Source of the DNA: Chondrosia reniformis | Lineage: Eukaryota; Porifera; Demospongiae; Chondrillida; Chondrillidae | Direction of reading: 5' to 3' | Assembly: GCA_947172415.1 (NCBI GenBank) | Contig: OX359202.1 | Location: 498,501-562,500, forward strand | DNA: 64,000 nt | Shown: positions 38,301 through 49,141 of the stretch, piece by piece | How positions within the stretch are numbered: position 1 is the stretch's first letter | Layout: every line of letters starts with the position of its first letter | The notes under the pieces: generated by a model | Seen by the model: the letters and a program-made list of their open reading frames with translations, nothing else | What the model was told of the DNA's origin: nothing | Database searches by the model: none | Program-made: the position numbers and the translations under genes

Positions 38301-41300
38301 TCAACATGACTGACCTGAACAAGAAGAGCTGTCTCTCATAACCACACCTTAAGTACATATATACAATGGGTATTCCCCTATATACTAAGATAAACCCTTC
38401 CTTGAAAATTTCCAGGATTTTTACTACTTCATCAAATTGTGCATCATCCGAAGCTCTTAAGAAACAAGTTTAGGAAAATGGTATTTTATTCTATTGTGTT
38501 TTCATATGTGTGCCAACCATGTCTACAGGAAAATGGTTTTATATTATTCATGTCTCTAGACATTCCATATAAACTACCACACACATTAGCATCATTTGAC
38601 AAATGGTGCACATTGTCAGTTGTGATAAGAAAACCACAATGACTTACTTCTCTATAAAACAGATCTTGCTCAGTTAATTTGGTGTTCTTAGTTGATAAGC
38701 GCCTAAAGTCCAACACTTTTGAGATTGCATAGTCTATGATGCTCTTCCTGCAGTCCATATATTATAAATGAGTTACCATGGAAACATGTCACCATGGTAA
38801 CTCACACTTGCTTCCTGGGGGCTTGTGAGAGGTGGGTGTGTACTTGTTTTAAGGCAAGTGCACAGGACACCTTTTCTCCGTGTTCACAGAGGATCATCTG
38901 TACATCTCTAGGGTTGCCATGACTACAGACACTACAACACAACTTCCACAGATCAACACTCCTTAAAAATTCCTGAAATTTTTCGTGAGCAAATTTCTTA
39001 TCTTCTAACTGGTATTGAATAATAACTGAATGACTGTCTCCCGTAACCCCTAGCAACCACAAAGAGTCATATATAGATAATAAACAGAGGTTGGGATGAC
39101 AAGGGGTAAACCCACCTGTAATGAGGGCTGACTCCGCCCACCTTGGGTCAGCAGTTGGAAAGTCATCAATGATGGCCTCACTCAACTGCACAATAGCCAG
39201 GTCACCAATATTGTCATGTGCACTGCTGAAGGAAGGTGGTGGGAACGCCTCCTGACACGCCTCCCTGGCTGCTGACTGTATAAGCATACATTAAGACTTA
39301 TATATGTTGCCATCTTGTCAGTCAAAGGTATCTACCATTTTGCTTTCACAGAAAAGTGAAAATGATTGCCTCAATGCTTCAAGATGGTGGCTTCCTTTAG
39401 TGTGGTGAGTTTGATATGATCTGGGACTGGAAAAACTATGGCTGTCCTTTAGGAGGGGTCTGGCCTGCAGCAAGGCTGGGGTTACCTTGACGATACCATG
39501 GCAACTGGAGTACAATAGTAGTTGTTCATTATAGTTGGCTACATATAATAATGAAAACATGGCAATGTTTACCATATAAAATAGGTAATTAATATATAGT
39601 TAGTATACCTCCTCCTAGTATAAAATCATTGTCCTGCAGCTCAACATTAAACACCTCATCAAATCCTACATAGAAAATTGTAAGAATTGTGGATGGGCGT
39701 GTCAGGTGGGCATGTCAGGTGGGTGTGTCAGGTGGGCATGTCATATCAGAGGTATATATCTGAGGGGTGTGTGGACACTGGAGTTGAATAAATAATACTT
39801 CAATGTGGAGCATGCAAACGTGTCATGAGAGAAGAGGCTTCAAGATGTCTGCTTAAAGAGGCTTACCATCACAGAGAATAAGGGTGTGTCTACCATATAT
39901 AGCCACACCCACTCTACCTCCCATATTCAAGAGCTTACAGGTGTCCTATACCAACGACCGAAAACAATAAAATGGCCGCTCCATTCATCCCTGCTTTGCC
40001 AGTCTACCAACCTGTTGGTGGATTCTAGATGTCAGATCCATATATTCAGCTATAGAGGTGGTCTCCTTAAGCGTGGCCCTCACCAGACACACCTTCTCAT
40101 GATGAGCCCCACCCACTATTCGGATCAACATTACCAAATCCCTGTTAAGAGTGAGTGCGTCTTCCAACAAAGCGTTACTGATCTCATTATCTGCTCCACC
40201 TTGAGACTGCAGTATGAAGCAATGAAAGTCTGAAGCAGCCAGCACTTATCTGTAAGTCCTCCATTTTAATTGAAGGACTGTCATGTTGAGTAGTAAAATT
40301 ACCAAAATTAAAATTACTTTCTCTCAAGTACTTACTTGAGCTCTCTTTACAACTTCACTATACACATTCTCCAGATTGTAGAATATTTTATCCTGCATGT
40401 GACAGTCATGTGACATCAATACTGAATTTATGCAACAATGCAATATATCCTTTGGGGCACTCACATTAGAAAATGGATTTCTCCTCTCTACAGATTTCTC
40501 ATTAACGAGAAGAGCATCTTCTCCAATGGGAAGTAGGCATAAAAGGTTCTACAGTGTCACATGACAAGATGGTATAAGGAAGGATTTGATTGGTCAGAAT
40601 TAGGCTAACCTGATTGGTTGGTTGTGTAAATAAAGTGCTAACTCGTTTGCTGAAGTAGGACAACAGGCCTTCATTAGAGTCAATACTTTTGCACAACAAG
40701 TTACCCTACCCATACGGGGAGAGGTAGGCATTAATTTGTCATAATATCAACTTCAAAATCCATCCCATAATACAGCACACCTGCTTATACAAACATAATG
40801 AGTTAAAATATACAATATATATATATATATATATAAAATATGTATTATTATCATGGCATGTAACAGTATAAATGGACGCTTGGACCCATGCAATCCAGGG
40901 GCTCACCTCTGTAATTTCCACAAATACCAGCTTTCCTTGTCTGGTCCCCACCAAACACCCATTCTAAGCACATACATACAGCATGTATATAGTACATCAG
41001 CCACACCCCCAGAGCCCCGCCTCCCCTCCAACATACCTGATATCCCATGATGCAGGCAACGGCATCATTCTTTGTTAGGTCCAGTTTGTCTTGCTTCCGT
41101 GGTCGTCCCACATTCCAGTAGACCACACCCCCTTCTTCAGACACCGCTAAGATGTGATCATCTGTACACCAGGTGAGCTTGCTATCCCATGATTGGTTGT
41201 CTGGGAGTAAAACCCTGGTCCAATTAGATGGCTAAAATGGAGTTGTAAATGACCTTTGCACTTTTTTACATTGTGCCATTGGTTTACCTTGGTTGTTTCG

Positions 41301-41804
41301 GCAAACTTCCAAATAAGGAGTTCCTTAGCAACCACAGTTCTCCCCCATCCAGAGTCATCCAATACTACATGGACATCTTGAGAAGGAAAAGAAAACTGTC
41401 AAAAATATCATCACGTGATCAATTCAAGATGGACCAACCATCCACGCCCTCCAAGTAATCTTCAACTTCTGCAACATTGGACGGCCATTTTTCAATTACA
41501 TAGTCAGGATTTTCAACTAAAAGTTTACTCCTATTTAAAGCAATAGGAAACGCGTTTATTAAAGGACTACCTATTCCATATTCAACAATTAGCATACACA
41601 ATATAGAGAGAATGCGCTCTGCGAAATAGTATATTAAAACATTATAAATAAACGGCTTCAAACATCCGGATCTTACTTTTTTGTTCTACTGTACGAGTCA
41701 AAGATTTGTTTCTGTCTGGGAACTTTGCTAGATGACTTTATGGTGCTTAGTGAAGCTCGGCCAATAGAACTGGAAATCGGTGTAGAAAACCGCTTACTTG
41801 CCAT
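35333..41804 (-). CDS. NUP133: Nuclear pore complex protein Nup133, many exons
   Basis: Multi-exon minus-strand gene starting at 41804 (MASKRFSTPISSSIGRASLS) and ending at 35333. Diagnostic stretches: DSGWGRTVVAKELLIWKFAE near 41.3 kb matches the N-terminal beta-propeller segment of Nup133. DFPTADPRWAES followed by YQLEDKKFAHEKFQEFL (39.17-38.97 kb) is the most conserved part of the helical region. YHTQFADKVFS (37.1 kb) and SLPEFQFILQAVYE at the C-terminus (35.4 kb) also align with the vertebrate protein. Nup133 is the terminal subunit of the Nup107-160 Y-complex scaffold; its propeller contacts membranes and its helical domain binds Nup107. The start codon lies 17 bp from that of DNPH1 on the other strand. 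Exon edges in the middle were not all resolved, and introns carry GA/CT and CA/GT minisatellites. Confidence 0.93.
35690..35832 (-). repeat. GA/CT-rich tract in a NUP133 intron
   Basis: GAGGGAGAGGGGAGAGG-type units on the plus strand, thus CT-rich on the gene's sense strand. It lies shortly upstream of the acceptor of the exon encoding SAAMINTFFYKLMNKLSEEL. Confidence 0.9.
36126..36352 (-). repeat. 22-bp CA-rich minisatellite next to a NUP133 splice donor, about 10 copies
   Basis: Unit ACCACAGACACACACACCACAC on the plus strand. In sense orientation it is GT-rich and begins directly after the donor GGAG/GTGTGTGG at about 36365, so the repeat contains multiple GT donor-like positions. Confidence 0.92.
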
Positions 41805-41821
41805 TTGCATGCAGTTCAAAT
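41805..41821. promoter_or_regulatory. 17-bp divergent spacer with TGCATGCA palindrome
   Basis: Only 17 bp separate the NUP133 (-) and DNPH1 (+) start codons. It includes the 8-bp palindrome TGCATGCA at 41806-41813. The DNPH1 start reads AATATGGCGGCAA, matching the core of the TISU element (SAASATGGCGGC) known to work with very short 5' UTRs and to overlap YY1 sites. Shared promoter function is inferred. Confidence 0.5.
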
Positions 41822-43715
41822 ATGGCGGCAAATGAACTCTTCATATATTTTGCAGCGAGCATTAGAGCTGGACGCGGAGATGCTTCAATTTACTCGCGTT
41901 TTGTGGACATACTGAAAAAGCACGGAAATGTTCTTACGGAACACGTAGGATCGTCCCAACTGGGCGTGGAAGGCGAGTTATATTGCTAGTTATATTACTA
42001 AAGCTAATATTGTAGATGATTAAATTAGCTATACCTACACTACATTTTTACAGGAGAGAGTCACTTGAGTGAAAAGGAAATTCACGACCGTGATTTGGAA
42101 TGGCTAATGCAATCTGATGGTACATGAATAATCTAACATGCAATATTTCTTACATGCTACATCTACTTTAGAGCAAAGCCTATAGGGAACTAAACCTAGT
42201 GAGAGCTTTGGATGAGGATATGAGAGTTTTCTCCTATTCTTCTCCTCCACTGGCCATGGACTAGACATGCACATAATGCCATATACCTGCATGTATAAAA
42301 TTTTAATATGGAGATTTAGCTATGGGTGTGTTCATTGGTTGATGTCTGATCTGTGTGATGATGCAATCTTGTGATCATGTGACTCTGTTGTATAGTGTTA
42401 ATGGCTGAGGTTACTCAACCAAGCCTTGGAGTTGGTTATGAGATAGGAAGAGCACTGGAACACAAGAAAGCTGTGTTTTGTTTCTTTAGACCAGATTCTG
42501 GAAGGAGTGAGTACCTTGAAACGTGTCTTCTACATTCCATTAAACTCCTTTTGAGGAAGATGGCTGACTGGTTCAAAATATATTTATCACAAAGTACCTT
42601 TTAAAATGGATTATTTAGTTATCCTTGGCCTAATACATAGACAATGAGACATCTTCATACCCTACTTAACCCTATACAATTCACTGCCCTTCATTGTAAT
42701 ATGTAATGTGATATAGCATTGTACTATCACCATAATCTATTGTCTTTAATGTCTCACTTCCCATCTAATTTGTGTACATATACCAATATATGTCATGGTA
42801 ATAAACACATATATCTATTACACTTTGATGGAACAGAAGCGAGAATCACTTTCTCAAGTTTATAGGGTATAGGATATCTCAACTAGGGGCACTACTACGA
42901 TACCCAGTGTAGGGGAGTACAAGAAGGAAGAAATAAAGTTTTGGTAAACCTAATAATTAAAGAAATACCAAAATTCCCAGAAATAGATATCTGGCCCAGT
43001 GGAGAAGAAGAGAAGTAGAAGGCTCTTGTATCCTCATCCAAAGCTCTCACTAGGTTTAGTTCCCTATAGGCCTTTACTCTAAGGTAGATGTAGCATGTAA
43101 GAAAATGGTTTGTGTCGTTTCATTATTTCATCAGTTAAAATGTACATTACGTGTTCCTCCTAAAACTTCAGCATGTCTGTTATATTGTTCATACAATTGA
43201 TTGCCTATATACAGTAACAGAGGTATTATTTAGAACAAATATTATTCAGGTTGGGAGGGACCCTATAACTATCATGTTGTGAAATGTATTTCATAGAATT
43301 TCTGTAGATAAGTGCATATACATACATGTGCCTTTGGAGTCTCATAGTCTACCCAATTTGTTTGTAGGAGAGTGATGTCATTCCCTTGTCTGACCAATCA
43401 GGCTCACTCCTCCAAAGTGTTGAATAAATTAGTCTCTAATTACACCTTTTGTTGTTAAATAAGGATTTGAATGTTGTAACATGAACTCACTGTAAATTAG
43501 CCCCTGGCTAGGGGGTTTCCCCAATATAAATAATACAGTCTATCTTAAATGGTGAATTGTAACTCTACTCTAAACTATTCAATTGTATTACTATTCTTTA
43601 CACAGATCTTTCAGCCATGATAAAAGGTGCCAACGGTATCAAAGTGATTGATTATAAGGATCAAGATAATTTGGAGAGCCTCATTAAAGAATGCTTGGCC
43701 AATCTTAAGAAATAA
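41822..43715 (+). CDS. DNPH1: 2'-deoxynucleoside 5'-phosphate N-hydrolase 1 (RCL), 4 exons
   Basis: Exons 41822-41972, 42054-42119, 42396-42506 and 43606-43715 close in phase to 145 residues. DNPH1 cleaves the N-glycosidic bond of deoxynucleoside 5'-monophosphates and clears hydroxymethyl-dUMP. Matching motifs: IYFAASIRAGRGD (phosphate/sugar pocket), NVLTEHVG, IHDRDLEWL and AEVTQPSLGVGYEIGRA, which includes the conserved Glu of the active site. Intron 1 has a GC donor (GAAG/GCGAGT); a GT donor nearby would introduce a stop. The last intron is long and contains a MITE-like copy. AATAAA at 43760-43765, 45 bp after the stop, is the likely poly(A) signal. The gene is convergent with the B56 gene. 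Confidence 0.93.
42125..42262 (+). repeat. MITE-like family copy
   Basis: Reads AATCTAACATGCAATATTTC, then TACATGCTACATCTACTTTAG, GCCTATAGGGAACTAAACC, GAGAGCTTTGGATGAGGATA and a CT-rich end with CCACTGGCCA. It is full length for the family's core and lies in DNPH1 intron 2. Confidence 0.8.
42955..43110 (-). repeat. MITE-like family copy, reverse
   Basis: Reverse orientation of the same family (CCCAGTGGAGAAGAAG, then CTCATCCAAAGCTCTCACTAG, then AGTTCCCTATAGGCC), within the last DNPH1 intron. Preceding ATTCCCAGAAATAGATATCTGG is shared with the 54.6-kb copy, so the element extends further on this side. Confidence 0.8.
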
Positions 43716-43827
43716 CAAGATTGATTGACATTTATTATATATTTTACAACATTGAACAAAATAAAAGCAATCTTTAAGAAATAATTTTCTTTAAACTAAG
43801 TGACAAAACATGTACTAGAGTATATAG

Positions 43828-43833
43828 TTTATT
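43828..43833 (-). terminator. Poly(A) signal of the B56 gene
   Basis: TTTATT on the plus strand, AATAAA on the minus strand, 93 bp past the minus-strand stop codon at 43926. Assignment is by position. Confidence 0.45.
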
Positions 43834-43925
43834 GCATTCAACCAACTACATATAAGTATATATATATATATTTATGTAGGACAGCCACGATTCCAAACAT
43901 TGTACTTTAATTATTAGAGGTTGGT

Positions 43926-46900
43926 CTATGAGGGTCCATTTGCAGCTGAAGATTCATTGGTACTTCTCAGCTCCTTATCTATTGACTGATACTTCTTGAG
44001 GGCCTGGAAGGTATCCATGTCGTGCGCTATGGCAGACTTTCTTCTTGGAAGCATTTTACGATTTGGCTGGACTGGGGGCTGCACAGGACAGGATGACATC
44101 ACACAATTGTGTACCATATATGGAAACAGAAGTGACATATCTTTTAGTATAACGTATAGAAACAAAGATATATGTGTGCATTCTTAGGGGCTTTCCCTAA
44201 AGCTAAATTGAAATATATATACATGTACCTACACATTACGCATGTTAGGTAATTGGTTTCAAAATAATATTACCATTTTGTGAGGGAAATCATATGAATA
44301 TATTACATCATATACGTATATAAAAATGGAAGAGATTTTTAGAAATCCCAAAAGAAATACTGTATCTTGTAGTCATATGTACATATGTATGTATTATGTA
44401 TGTATTTAAAGCATGATACATGTCACAAAAGGACATCAAAAATGCTTCTAATCCACTCTCAAAATACAAACACACACACCCTTCAAAAGGGAGATTGTTA
44501 TTATAAGTACATACATACATAAATATCATTTATTGTTACCTTATCAAAATCTAACTCCTCATCCACCTCCTCTGATGGAGGGAGATTACTTGATATTTCA
44601 AACGGCTTGGTCTCAATGACTATCTTTTGGGACTACAGGAAAGACAGAGATTGTGACATTGGTTACCATGGAAACAATGATGCTGGCTTACAACAGGGTT
44701 CTCGGAGGCCATTTTCTCAATCTTGGACCAAGCATCCATTCTCTCCTGTATGTTCTGGCTATCACTAGTCAAATGAGAAGATTACGAAATAAATCTGAAA
44801 ATTACAAAATTCATGAGGAATAGACGGTGGCACAACTACTTTAACAATTTTGAGTGTATTTTTCTTGTAAATTTTACTTTCCAAGATGTCTCAAACCACT
44901 TTACTCACAAGACAGGACTACAGATCTTGTACAGAGACTAAAGAAACTCACTTACGTATATTACTTTCATAAGTTACAAACACACACTTCACCAACATAA
45001 TACATAATAGAGTACGTAAGCACTACCGCACAAAGAAACCTGCAAGTGCTCCTACAATTATAGAATCCTCTAAAGGTATAACCATTTCCCTTCTAGATAA
45101 TTCATCAACAGATGGTACAGAGAGCAATACTCACATGATGGCTTGTTCTTTGTATTTGGCGGAACACTCATCAAAAAGCTTCTGGTTCATATCCATGAAA
45201 AGTTTCAGTGCATTATAAATCAGTCCTTGAATGGTCCTGGAGAGTGAATACATTGCACAATCACTTGCTATGTGCACATGTACCATATTTATATGTATAT
45301 ACGTATAAGAGATGAAGGTTTATTGAGCTTCAGCAACATGAATTGGTAAATTCTGAATGTTTTGACCCTGAGGTCTTCATCAGCAATTGGTAAATTCTGA
45401 ATGTTTTGACCCTGAGGTCTTCATCAGCAATTGGTAAATTCTGAATGTTTCGACCATGAGGTCTTCATCAGCAATATATATGTATATATGCATGTACGTA
45501 TGTATACAAATACTGTGACCACACTGTAATAAAGTACACATGTAACTGATACATTTAGCTGCTAGATAAGAACTCTGAACTAGCTCTTGTAGGAAGACAT
45601 ACATAGTGCTTCGGATGAAAATATTCCCATTCATATTTGTAGGTATTTCTGAACATTATGGGATGTCTCCCATTTCATGCCATAGGATTCATTATTGTTA
45701 ATTAAATTTGTACCAACACCTTCATCTTGCAAAAGGTAATGAAAATTTAGCCGGTCATTTGATATGATAAATGTGTTATGTCTTCCACTCAGCTCCGATG
45801 GGACTATTTCCTTCAACATTACTGCTTCCCTCCCCTTCCCCCAAAGGATGTATGTTTTTGTTTCTTGTCTGCACAACCTAGCTCATGCCACAACAAACAA
45901 GACTTCTCTCGCAGAAAACAATCATTGGTACTCACTTATTCCAGTGCACTTTGGAGTTCCTGTATAACACTGGGAACACAATGGGTATAATGACTTGGTT
46001 GTTCTCCTGAACCAGGGTCATGACATAGTCGTTGTTCCAGTAATACAAGGCTCTCTCCGCTACCTACATATATACATAATACACAACAGATCAAGACCTC
46101 ATCAATGGATATGGTAGACAACACATCACATCAAGGCAGCCACTCACTTGAAAATGAGGGTTAGAAATACATCGTGCTATCTGTTTGAAGAGCGGCTCTT
46201 GTACTTTAATAAATTCTCCTGGCTCAATAACATCCAAGATCTCTTCAAATTCATTTAAAAACATCACCTACGTACAAGATTTAGTACAATGTCACTCATA
46301 GTTACACAAACAGTATACATAGCATAACAGGTCAAATTGGATGTGTTTGTTAATTTAAGATAGTGACCATTCAGTGGGTGCAAGTCTCAGCATTTGGTTG
46401 TCATGGCAACCAAAGCCCCTCCTCTCATGAACAGGAGGATCTGGACCCCTGCGGTTCTCATCATAAAGGTCACTTCAACATCAAATATCACCATGGTTAC
46501 TAAAGATGTTACCATGGAAACTAACTTCTTTAGGGCTATGGACTTTGGGCCAATATTTGAGGAGTCCCATGACGACAGGGACAGTCAGGGAGGGGTCCTT
46601 CTCTAAGAACTGTACCACACAGTAGGCCAGTTGGGGGTGATAGACACTGAGAGTTTTGACTTTGTGAAGGGGAATCAGCACTCGTAAGAGAAACGTCTTG
46701 TGTTCCTCTTTCAAAGGAAGTGCAAAACCGTTGATAATGCTAAAGTGGTACAAATAGAATAGAACATGGCAATCAACAATAAAACGTGACCATATACAGG
46801 TGAGTGTGTAAGTGTGAGGCTAGAGAGATCTCATTATCAGAAACATTAAAATGGAGCCTGTAAAGTAACACTTATGGCAACATACGTATGTACAGTAATA

Positions 46901-48797
46901 TTGTAGCCACACTTGTCGGGTGCACACATGTCGTAAGTACAATTGAAGGTTATTGATATGAAACAGCACTATCTAAAGAATCACGCTGGATTTAGTGGCA
47001 AGGCTGTCATCCCATATTGAAAAGTTGATGTGAATTTATTAATAACAACAATATATTTGCTCTTGAAAGACAAACCTTCCGAGTATTTCCAACAGTTCTG
47101 CAACTCCATTGTGCCTTTCTGTTTCGTAAATGAACCTACGACAAAACAGGAAGAAATATTCAGCTAACAGGAAGTAATTAAAATAATTAAATGCTTACAG
47201 ATTATAAGTACAGTTGGAACCATAAAGTAGTGTGGTCCTCCATGTTATTATTATTGATTATGCAACCACATATTGCGCAATAATAGACACACTGTGCTCA
47301 CCTGTAAAAGATGTTGCTAATTTGCTTACGTATGTAAGCCCTTAGTCCTAAGAACTTTCCATAAATTCTATGAAGGGTAGTCTTTAAAAAGTCTCTCTCC
47401 CTAGGGTCCTCGCTATCAAACAGTTCTAGAAGCTGAAGACAGAAACGTTGGTCTAAATGCTTCTTGGCAATTTGAGGCTGAAAGTCTTGCGATTCAAGAA
47501 ACCTCAAAAAGAATTCGTATACAATCTACAGAGTAGGAATAGAAATGTTACAGCTCATATTCATATTCACATTCACTGCCTGTAGCCACTGCTGTGGACA
47601 GGTGCATCAGATACTATCTAGCGTTACATCATTTCAAAGGGACTAAATTATCCCTCACTGTAACATTATGCATCACATGCACACAAGAAGGCGTGACCAT
47701 GAAAAGTGGGCGTGTCCATACCTGTAGGTGTGGCCAAGATGGCTCTAATGCAGGGTCATCCTCCTCAGGATCATACTCCACTCCCACTGGGCTACTCGTG
47801 GGCGGGAGGGCCCTGAATGCGTTCACAGCAAACTATGTAAGATCACGTTTCAAAAATGAGTTAGCCAGTACTTGATATACCAATCAGTGAGCAATGTCTT
47901 ACCATTTGAACAGCTTCTGAGTAGATTGGCTCCGTGATAACACCTCTTGTGTGTGTTATAAACTCCACCAGTTCATTAAGACCACTTCTCTTAACTTCCT
48001 TATACTTTAAGTCACTCAGAGGGTCAAGGGCAAAATCAAAAATAACGCAGCACTGGCGAAGTTTTTGGATAAACAAGTCTTCCTTCTTTTCCTGTGCAGC
48101 GTCTACAACAACATAACCGTACATAACCAACACTTGAGTACATGTGCTTAGAAAAGCTGAGCTAAAAATGGCTTCCTCCTGAGGGGGCTATATATGCAGA
48201 CCTTTGAGGGCTGGAAGCTTCTGAATGTCTCTCTTAGAGGTGAGGTTGTAACGAGACGATCCACGACTTCCTGATCCTTGCCTTCGTAACTTTGGATCTG
48301 CTATTAGTCTGTTTATCACTGAAGGGGGAGGGCCATGTGGGTGTGGCAGTTGGAGTTTTCCAACCTACAGAAGGTTTAAAGTAAGGGTTTTTTAGTCATT
48401 TGAAATAAGGTGTTTGCGTGTAGGCTAGTTTTGGTAAACCGTTAATTAGTTCAGATTTATCAAATTAACAGGCAAATATCGAAAAATGTAGTAACTTACC
48501 ATTTCCTTAGCTTCTCCGTTCTCCTTCTGCTTGATACCGCCATCTCCCTTTTGAGACCCGCCCTGACCAATACACAAAGTAAAAAAACTCATTTAAATTT
48601 AAACCAAGCGCAAAAGAAGTTGCCGTTTTAAAGAGTCTTCTTTCCACGTTTTGTGAAATTCTAGCCGGCCGCACATAGCCAATCAGAGCTTTCGATTGTA
48701 ATAACAGTATCTACTACTACGAACAAATAGGACAATTTCACTTTCAGAAATTACTAGCACATCTTACTTTATTTTTCTGATTCCCTTTTCGCATCAT
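43926..48797 (-). CDS. PPP2R5: PP2A regulatory subunit B56 (B'), about 13 exons
   Basis: Minus-strand gene starting [10 protein letters not shown] at 48797 and ending at 43926. The middle exons carry near-invariant B56 stretches: [21 protein letters not shown] (48.06 kb), [17 protein letters not shown] (47.5 kb), [38 protein letters not shown] (46.7 kb), [40 protein letters not shown] and [18 protein letters not shown]. The N-terminal region is variable and Pro/Ser-rich; the C-terminus is charged with RRKSA. The HEAT-like repeats bring LxxIxE-containing substrates to the PP2A core. Paralogue (alpha to epsilon) cannot be assigned, since sponges and other early animals have fewer B56 genes. GCCGCCATCTT at 48977-48987 is a YY1-like site upstream. 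Introns hold several X-box-like palindromes and a 44-bp triplicate. Confidence 0.95.
45330..45476 (+). repeat. 44-bp tandem triplicate (GAGGTCTTCATCAGC family)
   Basis: Three copies of AATTGGTAAATTCTGAATGT followed by TTTGACCCTGAGGTCTTCATCAGC; the third has TTCGACCATG. The core is shared with 11335-11405. It is in a B56 intron. Confidence 0.85.
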
Positions 48798-49141
48798 CTT
48801 TACAACAGTGTTTCAAATTGTTCGACAAAGGATATAAATAAAATTGTCCTTAAAAGACCCGAAATCATTCAATCTTTGAGAATCTGCTCCCGGAAAACTT
48901 CTAATCTTTGTAACCTTTTGGGAGAAGCCACTAAAACAGGGACAAATTTCCAGAAACTATCACCACAGTTCTACGCCGCCATCTTAAGCGAAGATGTGGG
49001 CCTTAACGGTGGGAGGGAACAATGACGTCACAGCTTGGCTTACAAGACCCGGGTAATTTAACTCGACACCCGACACGTAAATCAAGACGCACCGCATTGT
49101 CATTAGATGAATTATATATACACACAACAATCTCAAAAATG

